Assembly (NCBI GenBank): GCA_004009845.1
Contig: RMBW01000238.1
Location: forward strand, 1 to 21,613
Direction: 5' to 3'
DNA from: Davidsoniella eucalypti
Lineage: Eukaryota > Ascomycota > Sordariomycetes > Microascales > Ceratocystidaceae
Length of the DNA stretch: 21,613 bases
Shown: positions 1 through 10,077 of the stretch, in pieces
Position numbering within the stretch: position 1 is the first letter of the stretch
Layout: every line of letters starts with the position of its first letter
Translations under genes and position numbers: made by a program
The notes under the pieces: generated by a model
The model's database searches: none
Told to the model about the DNA's origin: nothing
Seen by the model: only the letters and a program-made list of their open reading frames with translations

Positions 1-3000
1 GCCCAAGGCATTTGCCTCTTGAAACGCACCATGTTATTATCCATATCGACAAAGGCATAGGAGGATTTATCACCTCCATAGACCCGTCAGTGTACAACAA
101 TAGGCTTGCGCCCAACCATAGGGTTGCTAGGGTTGTCAGGTGGATTTCCCTTTGCTTCTTCTTTTTTTGACCATTGAATGTGTGTTGTGATTGGGGTACG
201 CTTGCCCATGGTGCCTCCCATGACAATTTTAGCTCGCTGAAGTGCCTTGAAAGGTATCAGGTACTTGATGTCCAGGCGGCAATTGCTTGCACTTGTGACT
301 CTCGCTTCAATTTGTAGGGACCAAGATACCAAGAGACTCAAAGTCAGACTCCCGAGTTCAGATGGTCCTTGTGGTTGGGCGCAATGACGTATGGGGTGGT
401 GTTTAGGGAATTGTACGAAGGTCTTGTTCCGTACTTGAGGTTATTCCATTCCAAGTTGATCTCAACTGGTTTAATGCCAGCCTCTATTTCACAGCCCTTT
501 CGGAGCCTGCTTGTAGGTGCCAAGCATCATGGAAATCGCCAAACTTTGTACTTTTTCAGGGTGTTTCTTGAGGGAAATGGGCTTCATTTTTGTCCACCAG
601 AGGATCGAACCATATTCCATGATAGGACGAATCACAGCTTGGTACAGCTGTCTAGTTGCTTTCGCACTTAACCGCTATACTTCCGCGAAATCCGTTGAAT
701 TCCATTAGGGTTCTGGTTGCTTTAAGGGTTCTGTCTTGGACATGCTCGCTGAAATTCAGCTGACAGTCTAGCCATATTCCTAGCCACTTGATCTTCTCTG
801 ATGGGTTGTATTGTCGTCCCTAGGACGTCTATGTGTTCATTGCTTACTGCTTTACTCCTTGTTAAATGCAGAAGCTCAGTCTTGGAGCTCTCAAACTCAA
901 CGGAACTATCGTCGGCTTGCCTGGTGAGATCTTCAACGATGGCCTCTAGAGCTCTGCAATTTCTTGCAAAGCTTTTGGAAGCTACCGTAATCAGAATATC
1001 ATCAATGTATGAGAGCTGAATGCCATGAACTTGGATGGATGGGGGGATATTTATGTGTATAAGTCTCGAGTAAATCAAGAACAGAATGGGGGAAATTGGG
1101 CTGCCTTGCGGTATGCCTTGGTCAATAGTGTAGAAGTTTGTTCGTTTGCCATCAAAGCATATCTGGACCTTCCTCTTTTGAAGAAAGGCTGCAATCCATT
1201 GGGTGCAGTTATTCGGAAGACCTAGATCTCTGCAGTGCCACAGTAGGGTATCCCTATTAACATGGTCGAACGCGCCTTTGATATCAAGTAGTGCAATACT
1301 CGATTTCAGGCCCTGTTCTTTCCATGACTTGACTTGGTCCATGAGAACCATTGCTGCATCGATCGTCGATCGTTGTTTCCGTCCGCCAAACTGTGTTGGG
1401 TGAAGCAGGTCGTCCTTTGTTGCAGCCAAGAAACCAAGTCTCTGTGCAAAAATTCGTTCCAATACTTTACCTAAGCAGTTCAGCAGCGTGATAATCCGAT
1501 ATGCCTTGATACGGGAATAGTCTGGCTTGTTGGGTTTTTTCAATATCACTCCAATGCCCTGGCGCCACACCGTAGGACACTGTCCTTTAGTGAATAGCTC
1601 CGTGTAGACATAGTGGAAGACCTCGGGGATAGCCCTATAAGCATTTTGGATCATTTGGAAATTAATCCCATCTGGTCCAGCAGACTTCTTAGGGTTTGAG
1701 GTCATGATAGCTCTTTCAATCTCAATGGTAGAGATGTTAGGCCAAGGCCATTTCGAGTTCTCGTGATGTGGGATGGGTAGAGTGTCTTCGTCCTCAAGGG
1801 ACTCACCTTTTTCGCCGCCCACAAGATTCAGTAGCATCTTAGCTTTGTCGTCGAAAGACTCCGCCTTGACACCATTTTCCTCGAGTGGTTGTATATACGA
1901 GTCGGTTGTGGGTTTCGTGTATCTCATAGCAGTGAAGACTTCGTCGCCGGTTGCTTGTTCTAAGAAAGAATTGAAATAGTTAGCTTTGGTTTTGATAATG
2001 GCATGGAAATACCTGTTTCGTTTTTCTTTGTACTCCGTCAGACAGATCTTATCCTTCTTCCATTGTCGTTCGGCCCTGAGGAAGGACTTCCTCAATAGCT
2101 TGAGTTCGTCGTTCCACCAAGGCTTACTCCGGGGGCAGATGCGAGCCTTCGGCATCACCTCTGCGCAGGTATCCTGGATGGCGGCGGTCAAAATGGCCGC
2201 CAGATCCGGTCGAGTATCTCTTTTTTTGAGATTTTCTAATACTAATGCCTCCTTTTTTTGGAGGCTCTCTCTGAACTGTTTCCAGTCCGTTTTTTTCAAG
2301 TTATATATTGTTTTTTCCTTCTCTTTTTCGTTTTTTCGGGCGTCGTGGAACTGCAACTTAATGCACTGGTGATCCGAACCATGGAGACCTTCACACGTCC
2401 AACTAGTTTTCGTTTGCTTCATCTGCCCAGTGAGGAAGGCGAGATCGATGATTGATGTTTTCTGCGACCTGGTGGTGAAGAAAGTGCCTCTGTTGACCAG
2501 AGCATTCTCGGGATCCACTACCAAGTCAGCATTGTTCCTCTGCAACCAACCAACGACTTCATCTGCATGCTGCGATTGCTCACAGTTCACAGACCACCAT
2601 GGATGATGGGTGTTGAAGTCCCCGACGATGATGCCATTCCCAACCTGCCATTGCTGGACAAGCGGGTGCGGTAAAAGGGGCTGGGTCGGATGGTTGTAGA
2701 GGTTGACCAATAATGGTTGCGCGTCGATATGAAGTCTTATGCATTGAAAGTCGCTGCTTGCGATGTCGAGAGGCTTTTCTATTGTGAAGTCAATGTCCTT
2801 TTGGATATAGGTCACGACCCTTGGTCTTGTTAGCAAAGTTAGAGCTGGTTTGACGGTGTGAAAGTTTTGGTGGTCCTGGAAAATCCATTTGCCTTCTTTT
2901 TGCCATACCCAGGGTTCCTGAATGCACAATATCTCAACTCCCTGCCTTATTGCTAAGTCAAAGAGATGATCTAAAATGCCTTTACGCTTTCCCTGATTGT

Positions 3001-3028
3001 GCTGAAATATCGTAAGTTTCCTAAACAT
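1..3028 (-). pseudogene. LINE ORF2 (endonuclease - reverse transcriptase - RNase H), frameshifted, partial
   Basis: Starts at ATG 3028 (protein begins MFRKLTIFQHN), the same start context as copy B. It reads openly through the endonuclease (QEPW, GDFN, SDH motifs) and reverse transcriptase (LLDIKGAFDHV, QGIPQGSPISP, YIDD) to about base 808. There one extra C (ACAACCC against ACAACC in copy B) shifts the frame and the protein stops at 722. Further indels break the rest: the linker is open only in pieces (for example 87-341), and the RNase H motif is cut by the window edge. The intact frame is about 97-98% like copy B by eye, so the copy is young. Inactive as it stands unless the indels are assembly errors. 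Confidence 0.9.
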
Positions 3029-3483
3029 ATTCAACGATGGTGACATGCTTCGCGGCGAAGTGGACTGGCTGAGTCAGGCAGTGCTTCGCTTCTTGTTGGG
3101 TTCGTACAGTGAATACGACGGATACGCACTGTTGGTCTTCTTTGGTTTGCCCAAGACTCGGGTCATCTCCAGCGGCTTGATGCCATTGCTGTAGGCAAAC
3201 TCCTTCGCGAAGTTCGCGACTTCGGACTTGGGGACGCCGTGCATGACCAGCCGTTGCCAGTCTTCCGTTCCACGCAGTCCTTCCAGCCGAGGGGGCGCAG
3301 TTTTGCGAGCCAGCGTGGTCTTGGTTGAGAGCAGGTGGCGCTTAGCTGTCTCGCTGCAGCACTTGATCATCACATTGTTCTTACGTGAGGTCCAAACCTC
3401 AATGGCTTTCATCTTTCCTCATAGTTAACCAAGTCAGTATGTGCTTGGGGGAAGGAATCTTCACCACCGATAAGCATCAGCGT
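3021..3483 (-). pseudogene. LINE ORF1, C-terminal fragment, frameshifted
   Basis: C-terminal half of the nucleic-acid-binding ORF1 protein of the LINE, with the segments KAIEVWTSRKNN, LVMHGVPKSEVANF and SNGIKPLEMTRVLGKPK. The stop TAG is at 3023-3021 and overlaps the ORF2 ATG at 3028. Relative to fragment C it has several one-base indels and some substitutions, so no single frame covers it; the longest is 3074-3412. The 5' side ends abruptly at 3483 inside the coding region. Confidence 0.85.
3025..3483 (-). repeat. Inverted repeat arm 1 (pairs with 4432-4896)
   Basis: This LINE ORF1 segment is repeated in opposite orientation at 4432-4896, about 97% identical with roughly six short indels. 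The arms flank a 950-bp spacer holding the 5' UTR and the first part of ORF1 of fragment C. Expected from a twin-priming inversion with overlap; transcripts across it could form double-stranded RNA. Confidence 0.85.
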
Positions 3484-3601
3484 CAACCTCCTACATACTT
3501 TTCCACAAGTGGTACCTTTCAACCATTTCTGACCCAAATCATCTCAATCTACCTTTAAAATACGCGCCTCATCAGTACGACATTTTGATACTGGATGCAC
3601 T

Positions 3602-4896
3602 ATGGCGCGACCAACACCCGCGGTGCTGTCGTCGATGGAAGTCGACGATATTGTATGGGAGACCCCGCTTCTCAAAATTTTTCGTCAGACTCTCTCTGCC
3701 TTGTCCCCACTCCAAATCACGGGACTGAAACCCTAACCCCAACCAACACAAAAACCACCGTTAAACGTGGTTTCGAGGAGGTAGAGCTACCAAGCTCCCC
3801 TCCAGTCCCCCAAAAAAAAATTCCAGGAGGCTAAGGGCCTGAAAGCTTCACGCTGGGTCGGTCCTGACAACACGGACGCCCTCATTGCCGCCGCTGTGGC
3901 AGAAATTATGCGTGGGGCCTCAACTCTGGTCTCTTTAAACCCTAAATTCGAGACCTTTCAGCTGCTGATTGCTCAGGAACTGGCGGACATGGACATTCCA
4001 GACACGCCGTCGCCGCTACCAAAGCAAAAGGCGATTGAAGCTGCGCCCGCAGACGTAGTTGCCTCATCCAAGGCACTGTTCTCTGCTGTGGTCAGGCCAC
4101 CCAACCCGCACAAATCACACCAGCGCTGCCGAAGAAGGCAGACATCGATAATAACAACAAGAAGAAGAACAAGAAGAAGAAGAAGGCTCCTGCCTCTTCC
4201 GTCACTGAGCCGGCAAAGGCTGTCACTGACGCCACGACCTCACCTGCGGAGACCGCTACCACTGCGCCGCCCAAGACTACAACCATCTCAACAACCAAAC
4301 CGGCGCAAGCTACCGAAGCGACGCCCCCTACAAAACCGCAAGCCGCGGCCCCAGATGCCTCCGATGAAGGCTGGCAGAAGGTGACCCGCGCCAAACGTCC
4401 AAGCCCCTCTGTTAAGACTACACAGAGCACCACGCTGATGCTTATCGGTGGGTGGCAAGATTCCTTCCCCCAAGCACATACGTGACTTGGTTAACTATGA
4501 TGGAAAGATGAAGGCCATTGAGGTTTGGACCTCACGTAAAAACAATGTCATGATCAAGTGCTGCAGCGAGACGGCCAAGCGCCACCTGCTCTCGACCAAG
4601 ACCACCTGGCTCGCAAAACTGCGCCCCCTCGGCTGGAAGGACTGCGTGGAACCGGAAGACTGGCAACGGCTGGTCATGCACGGCGTCCCCAAGTCCGAAG
4701 TCGCGAACTTCGCGAAGGAGTTTGCCTACAGCAATGGCATCAAGCCGCTGGAGTTGACCCGAGTCTTGGGCAAACCAAAGAAGGACCAACAGTGCGTATC
4801 CGTCGTATTCACTGTACGAACCCAACAAGAAGCGAAGCACTGCCTGACTCAGCCAGTCCACTTCGCCGCGAAGCATGTAACCATCGTTGAATATGT
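3602..4896 (+). pseudogene. LINE ORF1, frameshifted and cut before its stop
   Basis: Homologous to the 406-aa ORF1 of copy B. From ATG 3602 the frame is lost at about 3660, 3815-3825 (a run of nine A), about 4097 and about 4445; the pieces align in order with copy B (SDSLCLVPT, ELPSSPP, AKGLKASRWVG, LPDTPSP-like, GWQKV, KHIRDLVNYDGKMKAIEV, LGWKDC, RLVMHGV). The middle is lysine-rich and low-complexity. The copy is more divergent from B in its N-terminal half than in the C-terminal half. It ends at 4896, a codon or two before the expected stop. Non-functional. Confidence 0.88.
4432..4896 (+). repeat. Inverted repeat arm 2 (pairs with 3025-3483)
   Basis: Reverse-complement partner of the ORF1 segment of copy A. 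The right end of the match, GTTGAATATGT, is the exact edge of fragment C. Confidence 0.85.
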
Positions 4897-4906
4897 AACA
4901 GTTCCA

Positions 4907-5021
4907 AACTCCTACACACTTTTCGACGAAGTGGCACCTTTCAACCATTTTCGCTCGAATTCATCTCAAAACACTTTTAAAATACTCACCTCATCTCGAC
5001 GAATCCATCAATACCATTTGC
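4907..5021 (+). promoter_or_regulatory. LINE B 5' UTR, presumed internal promoter
   Basis: About 115 bp before the ORF1 ATG, homologous to 3486-3601 of fragment C, so this is a genuine element end and not flanking DNA. Shared blocks are CTCCTACACACTTTT, CACCTTTCAACCATTT and TTTTAAAATAC. A LINE must carry its own promoter here; no TATA box is clear, and promoter function is inferred. Confidence 0.5.
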
Positions 5022-6242
5022 ATGATGGCGCAAGCCATGCGCGATGCGTTAAGGGCGATTGAAGCATCGCAAGACTGCGATAGCCCCCCTGTCACCCCCA
5101 ACTTCTCAACTGACTCGATCAGCCTCGTGCCAACACATATGTACGATAGCGAAATGACCGACGAAAACAACAACACCATCACGAAAAACAACAAAAATAA
5201 GCGCCGCATCGAAGAGATCGAGCTCCCAAGCTCTCCTCCGGTTGCTGCGAAAAAGCTGCACGAGGCGAAAGGCCTCGAACTGTCGCGTTGGGTCGGCCCT
5301 GATCCAAAACAATCCAAGATCGCTGCAAGTATCGCGATCGTCAAGCGTGAGATGGCATCATTAGTAACGCAAGACAGGATGTTTGAGTCGCTGCAGATTC
5401 TGATTGCAGAAGGTTTTGGGGAACTTGACTTACCAGACACTCCATCACCACCTCCAAAAGTCATCATCGCAGATGCATCAAAGGCCACGGTGGCCTCAGC
5501 AAAGGCGGCGAAGAAGGCTACTTTATCTGCGCCTTCCAAGACGGCTTCAACACCGATCACCAACACCACTGACGCGCCTCGCGACGCGTCACTCGACAAA
5601 ACAACACCAACAAACAAAGACGCGACAAAATCAAATCAGCCATCCACGCCTGGCGAACATAAAAACACGACCAATGCCCCAACCTCAGTCGACTCTGATA
5701 AAGGTTGGCAACAAGTTAAACCGCGCAAACCAGCCCGCCCCTCTGTTCAGTCTACACAGAGCACCAACAAGCTTCTGCTTATCGGTGGTGGCAAGATTCC
5801 CTCTCCCAAGCACATCCGTGACTTGGTTAACTGTGATGGAGCGATGAAGGCCATTGAGGTGAGGTTGACCTCGAAAAACAACATCAGCATCACATGCAGC
5901 AGCGCCTCCGCGAAGGCCAGCCTCCTCAAGACGAAGGACAGCTGGCTGGCACGCCTCCGGCCTTTGGGCTGGAAGGACTGCATCGAGCCTGAGAACTGGC
6001 AACGTCTCGTGATGCACGGTATGCGTCTTGACGAGATCGACAACTTTGCTGAAGAGTTTTACGACAGCAATGGCATTGAGGCCCTCCCGAGAGTGCGCCT
6101 CCTACGCAAGCCTCGCCCAGGACAGACGGTGGGATCCGTCGTGTTTACTGTCCTAAACCAGGCAAGTGCGTCTGTTTGTCTCAACAAGCAGATGTTCTTT
6201 GCCGCGCAAAAAGTCAAGATTGTTAAGTATTTTTATGATTAG
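5022..6242 (+). CDS. LINE ORF1 protein (Gag-like, RNA-binding), intact
   Basis: 406 aa from two adjacent ATGs (5022 and 5025). Residues ~1-245 are low-complexity, rich in Ser/Thr/Pro/Lys/Asn. Residues ~250-405 form the conserved part, with KIPSPKHIRDLV, KAIEVRLTSKNN, RLRPLGWKDC, QRLVMHGM and VVFTVLNQ, resembling the RRM-like/HGV region of Tad and I-type ORF1 proteins, which coat element RNA. Unlike most of those it has no CX2CX4HX4C zinc knuckle: it ends about where the knuckles would begin. ORF2 starts inside its last codons. Identity as ORF1 is secure from position; the RNA-binding role is inferred from the family. Confidence 0.9.
   Translation: MMAQAMRDALRAIEASQDCDSPPVTPNFSTDSISLVPTHMYDSEMTDENNNTITKNNKNKRRIEEIELPSSPPVAAKKLHEAKGLELSRWVGPDPKQSKIAASIAIVKREMASLVTQDRMFESLQILIAEGFGELDLPDTPSPPPKVIIADASKATVASAKAAKKATLSAPSKTASTPITNTTDAPRDASLDKTTPTNKDATKSNQPSTPGEHKNTTNAPTSVDSDKGWQQVKPRKPARPSVQSTQSTNKLLLIGGGKIPSPKHIRDLVNCDGAMKAIEVRLTSKNNISITCSSASAKASLLKTKDSWLARLRPLGWKDCIEPENWQRLVMHGMRLDEIDNFAEEFYDSNGIEALPRVRLLRKPRPGQTVGSVVFTVLNQASASVCLNKQMFFAAQKVKIVKYFYD
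6235..6242 (+). promoter_or_regulatory. ORF1 stop / ORF2 start overlap (ATGATTAG)
   Basis: The ORF2 ATG (6235-6237) lies just before the ORF1 TAG (6240-6242) in another frame, giving an 8-nt overlap. Copy A has ATGTTTAG at 3028-3021 in the same place. This is the geometry of termination-reinitiation, in which the ribosome ending ORF1 restarts on ORF2. It also fixes the ORF2 start, since an open frame continues upstream to 6166. Confidence 0.7.
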
Positions 6243-9200
6243 AAAACTCACGATCTTTCAGCATAACCAGGGAAAGCGTAAAGGCATTTTGGACCATCTC
6301 TTTGAATTAGCGATAAGGCAGAGAGTTGAGATATTGTGCATTCAGGAACCCTGGGTATGGCAAAAAGAAGGCAAATGGATTTTCCAGGACCACCAAAACT
6401 TTCACACCGTCAAACCATCGTTATCTTTGCTAACAAGACCAAGAGTCGTGACCTATATCCAAAAGGACATTGACTTCACAATAGAAAAGCCTCTCGACAT
6501 CGCAAGCAGCGACTTTCAATGCATAAGACTTCATATCGACGCGCAACCATTATTGGTCAACCTCTACAACCATCCGACCCAGCCCCTTTTACCGCACCCG
6601 CTTGTCCAGCAATGGCAGGTTGGGAATGGCATCATCGTCGGGGACTTCAACACTCATCATCCATGGTGGTCTGTGAACTGTGAGCAATCGCAGCATGCAG
6701 ATGAAGTCGTTGGTTGGTTGCAGAGGAACAATGCTGACTTGGTAGTGGATCCCGAGAATGCTCTGGTCAACAGAGGCACTTTCTTCACCACCAGGTCGCA
6801 GAAAACATCAATCATCGATCTCGCCTTCCTCACTGGGCAGATGAAGCAAACGAAAACTAGTTGGACGTGTGAAGGTCTCCATGGTTCGGATCACCAGTGC
6901 ATTAAGTTGCAGTTCCACGACGCCCGAAATAACAAAAAAGAGGAGGAAAAGGTGGTATACAATTTGAAGAAAACTGACTGGCAACAGTTCAGAGACAGCC
7001 TCAAAAAAAAAGAGGCACTAGTGTTAGAAAATCTCAAAAAAAGAGATACTCGACCGGATTTGGCGGCCATTTTGACCGCCGCCATCCAGGATACCTGCGC
7101 AGAGGTGATGCCGAAGGCTCGCATCTGCCCCCGAAGTAAGCCTTGGTGGAACGACGAACTCAAGCTATTGAGGAAGTCGTTTCTCAGAGCCGAACGACAA
7201 TGGAAGAAGGATAAGATCTGTCTGACGGAGTACAAAGAAAAACGAAACAGGTATTTCCATGCCATTATCAAAACCAAAGCTAACTATTTCAATTCTTTCT
7301 TAGAACAAGCAACCGGCGACGAAGTCTTCACTGCTATGAGATACACGAAACCCATAACCGACTCGTATATACAACCACTCGAGGAAAATGGTGTCAAGGC
7401 GGAGTCTTTCGACGACAAAGCTAAGATGCTACTGAATCTTGTGGGCGGCGAAAAAGGTGAGTCCCTTGAGGACGAAGACACTCTACCCATCCCACATCAC
7501 GAGAACTCGAAATGGCCTTGGCCTAACATCTCTACCATTGAGATTGAAAGAGCTATCATGACCTCAAACCCTAAGAAGTCTGCTGGACCAGATGGGATTA
7601 ATTTCCAAATGATCCAAAATGCTTATAGGGCTATCCCCGAGGTCTTCCACTATGTCTACACGGAGCTATTCACTAAAGGACAGTGTCCTACGGTGTGGCG
7701 CCAGGGCATTGGAGTGATATTGAAAAAACCCAACAAGCCAGACTATTCCCGTATCAAGGCATATCGGATTATCACGCTGCTGAACTGCTTAGGTAAAGTA
7801 TTGGAACGAATTTTTGCACAGAGACTTGGTTTCTTGGCTGCAACAAAGGACGACCTGCTTCACCCAACGCAGTTTGGCGGACGGAAACAACGATCGACGA
7901 TCGATGCAGCAATGGTTCTCATGGACCAAGTCAAGTCATGGAAAGAACAGGGCCTGAAATCGAGTATTGCACTACTTGATATCAAAGGCGCGTTCGACCA
8001 TGTTAATAGGGATACCCTACTATGGCACTGCAGAGATCTAGGTCTTCCGAATAACTGCACCCAATGGATTGCAGCCTTTCTTCAAAAGAGGAAGGTCCAG
8101 ATATGTTTTGATGGCAAACGAACAAACTTCTACACTATTGACCAAGGCATACCGCAAGGCAGCCCAATCTCCCCCATTCTGTTCTTGATTTACTCGAGAC
8201 TTATACACATCAACATCCCCCAATCCATCCAAGTTCATGGCATTCAGCTCTCATACATTGATGATATTCTGATTACGGTAGCTTCCAAAAGCTTTGCAAG
8301 AAATTGCAGAGCTCTAGAGGCCATCGTTGAAGATCTCACCAGGCAAGCCGACGATAGTTCCGTCGAGTTTGAGAGTTCCAAGACTGAGCTTCTGCATTTA
8401 ACAAGGAGTAAAGCAGCAAGCATTGAACACATAGACGTCCTAGGGACGACAATACAACCATCAGAGAAGATCAAGTGGCTAGGAATCTGGCTAGACTGTC
8501 AGCTGAATTTCAGCGAGCATGTCCAAGACAGAACCCTTAAAGCAACCAGAACCCTAATGGGAATTCAACGGATTTCGCGGAAGTATAGCGGTCTGAGTGC
8601 GAAAGCAACTAGACAGTTGTACCAAGCTGTGATTCGTCCTATCATGGAGTACGGTTCGATCCTCTGGTGGACCAAAATGAAGCCCATTTCCCTCAAGAAA
8701 CACCTTGAAAAAGTACAAAGTTTGGCGATTTCCATGATGCTTGGCACCTACAAGCAGGCTCCGAAAAGGGCTTGTGAAATAGAGGCTGGCATTAAACCAG
8801 TTGAGATCAACTTGGAATGGAATAACCTCAAGTACGGAACAAGACTTCTACAATTCCCTAAACACCACCCCATACGTCATTGCGCCCAACCCACCAAGGA
8901 CCATCTGAACTCGGAGTCTGACTTTGAGTCTCTTGGTATCTTGGGTCCCTACAAATTGAAGCGAGAGTCACAAGTGCAAGCAATTGCCGTGGACATCAAG
9001 TACCTGATACCTTTCAAGGCACTTCAGCGAGCTAAAATTGTATGGGAGGCACCATGGGCCAAGCGTACCCCAATCACTACACACATTCCAATGGTCAAAA
9101 AAGAAGAAGCAAAGGAAATCCACCTGGCAACCCTAGCAAACCTATGGTTGGGCGAAGCCTATTGTTTGTACACTGACGGGTCTATGGAGGGTGATAAATC

Positions 9201-10077
9201 CTCCTATGCCTTTGTCGATATGGACAATAAAACGGTGCGGTTTCAAGAGGCAAATGCCTTGGGGCCTTACACTGAGGTTGCAGACTGCGAAAGCTATGCG
9301 ATCTACAGAGCCCTTTGCTACGTTCGAAAACTGCCACTACGGAAACGAATCCTGATCTTTGTCGATAGCCAAGCTGCCATCCAAAGAGTACGGAAGCCTG
9401 GTATATTCACGAACCTCATAGAGAAGCTAAACCTTCAGGACCTCGACACCAGTATAGAAATACACTGGTGCCCTGGACATGTAGGAATAGAAGGAAATGA
9501 GATAGTGGATAAGCTTGCAAAGGAGGCTCTTGAAAAAAGAGTATGCACCTCTATTGCAACCACTGGGTATATCAAAAAAAAGATCAAAGAGAACATCTTC
9601 AACCTCTGGGACACACTAATAAACCGTGATATCGACAAACTTGGGAATCACTATCGGTCTCTTGGTAAGACAGGAGTGAGTGATCTGAAACCGATTGAGG
9701 GTGAGAAGAGGCTGACAACAGCCTACTATCAACTTCTAACGGGGAAGGGAGCTTACCTGCCGTACCTAAAGACGATAGGCAAGGTATCGAGTAGCATGTG
9801 TCGTCATTGTCAGCTGGACATTGAAACTATTCAGCACTTGGTGTTGGACTGTGATATGTGGCTTGAGCAAAGACAAGAGTTGAAAGACGTCTGCGATGGT
9901 GAGATAAAGATGGAAGATCTATTTAGTAAGGCGAAGCACCAGCAAGCCTTGCTAGTATTTCTGAAAAAAACAGGAATAGGGGGGAGAAACTGGGGTCGAG
10001 TGGAGGAAGTGACCAACGATGGTGTTGCCGGTGAGGGTGAGCCAGTCGCACTTCGTGATGATTCGTGGTGTTGTTGA
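6235..10077 (+). CDS. LINE ORF2 polyprotein: endonuclease, reverse transcriptase, RNase H; intact
   Basis: 1280 aa from ATG 6235. The endonuclease/exonuclease/phosphatase domain is residues ~1-230: N11, E38 (QEPW), D137/N139 (GDFN), D219/H220 (SDH); it nicks the target. Reverse transcriptase is ~480-770: LLDIKGAFDHV with D582, QGIPQGSPISP, and YIDD 674-677. RNase H is ~975-1100 with a full acidic set: D981 (YTDGS), E1019, D1044 (VDSQAA), D1092, plus H1082. A C-terminal CX2CX8HX4C motif (C1189, C1192, H1201, C1206) is typical of Tad/I/jockey ORF2. All key residues are present with no stop or frameshift, so the enzyme could be active. It acts on its own RNA by target-primed reverse transcription. 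Confidence 0.95.
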   Translation: MIRKLTIFQHNQGKRKGILDHLFELAIRQRVEILCIQEPWVWQKEGKWIFQDHQNFHTVKPSLSLLTRPRVVTYIQKDIDFTIEKPLDIASSDFQCIRLHIDAQPLLVNLYNHPTQPLLPHPLVQQWQVGNGIIVGDFNTHHPWWSVNCEQSQHADEVVGWLQRNNADLVVDPENALVNRGTFFTTRSQKTSIIDLAFLTGQMKQTKTSWTCEGLHGSDHQCIKLQFHDARNNKKEEEKVVYNLKKTDWQQFRDSLKKKEALVLENLKKRDTRPDLAAILTAAIQDTCAEVMPKARICPRSKPWWNDELKLLRKSFLRAERQWKKDKICLTEYKEKRNRYFHAIIKTKANYFNSFLEQATGDEVFTAMRYTKPITDSYIQPLEENGVKAESFDDKAKMLLNLVGGEKGESLEDEDTLPIPHHENSKWPWPNISTIEIERAIMTSNPKKSAGPDGINFQMIQNAYRAIPEVFHYVYTELFTKGQCPTVWRQGIGVILKKPNKPDYSRIKAYRIITLLNCLGKVLERIFAQRLGFLAATKDDLLHPTQFGGRKQRSTIDAAMVLMDQVKSWKEQGLKSSIALLDIKGAFDHVNRDTLLWHCRDLGLPNNCTQWIAAFLQKRKVQICFDGKRTNFYTIDQGIPQGSPISPILFLIYSRLIHINIPQSIQVHGIQLSYIDDILITVASKSFARNCRALEAIVEDLTRQADDSSVEFESSKTELLHLTRSKAASIEHIDVLGTTIQPSEKIKWLGIWLDCQLNFSEHVQDRTLKATRTLMGIQRISRKYSGLSAKATRQLYQAVIRPIMEYGSILWWTKMKPISLKKHLEKVQSLAISMMLGTYKQAPKRACEIEAGIKPVEINLEWNNLKYGTRLLQFPKHHPIRHCAQPTKDHLNSESDFESLGILGPYKLKRESQVQAIAVDIKYLIPFKALQRAKIVWEAPWAKRTPITTHIPMVKKEEAKEIHLATLANLWLGEAYCLYTDGSMEGDKSSYAFVDMDNKTVRFQEANALGPYTEVADCESYAIYRALCYVRKLPLRKRILIFVDSQAAIQRVRKPGIFTNLIEKLNLQDLDTSIEIHWCPGHVGIEGNEIVDKLAKEALEKRVCTSIATTGYIKKKIKENIFNLWDTLINRDIDKLGNHYRSLGKTGVSDLKPIEGEKRLTTAYYQLLTGKGAYLPYLKTIGKVSSSMCRHCQLDIETIQHLVLDCDMWLEQRQELKDVCDGEIKMEDLFSKAKHQQALLVFLKKTGIGGRNWGRVEEVTNDGVAGEGEPVALRDDSWCC

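Larger units (their letters stand above)
1..3483 (-). mobile_element. LINE copy A (Tad/I-like), 5'-truncated, runs off the left edge
   Basis: Reverse complement of the LINE seen complete at 4907-10237. Base 1 falls in the RNase H region of ORF2 and base 3483 falls inside ORF1, so the 5' UTR and N-terminal half of ORF1 are missing. The first ~800 bases carry several small indels; 809-3028 is an unbroken frame nearly identical to copy B. At 3483/3484 it meets, head to head, the 5' end of fragment C. A and C share an inverted segment of about 460 bp, which fits a 5' inversion during insertion. The 3' end and target duplication lie outside the window. Confidence 0.92.
3484..4896 (+). mobile_element. 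LINE fragment C: 5' UTR plus ORF1 only, inverted relative to A
   Basis: Begins with the same 5' terminus as copy B (CTCCTACAYACTTTT at 3488 and 4909) and stops at 4896, just before the ORF1 stop and ORF2 start. LINEs normally lose their 5' end, so a copy that keeps the 5' end and lacks the whole 3' part is unusual. With copy A abutting in the opposite orientation, the pair is best read as one 5'-inverted insertion. The next 10 bases (4897-4906) are not LINE sequence, and copy B follows. Confidence 0.85.

Noticed and set aside
1986..2372. Plus-strand open frame of 128 codons (mirrored at 6891-7277)
   Set aside because: Antisense of LINE ORF2; it appears in both copies only because the copies are alike.
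6166..6234. ORF2 of LINE B starting at 6166
   Set aside because: This stretch overlaps ORF1 coding sequence in another frame; the ATG at 6235 begins the conserved RKLTIFQHN and matches the start in copy A.
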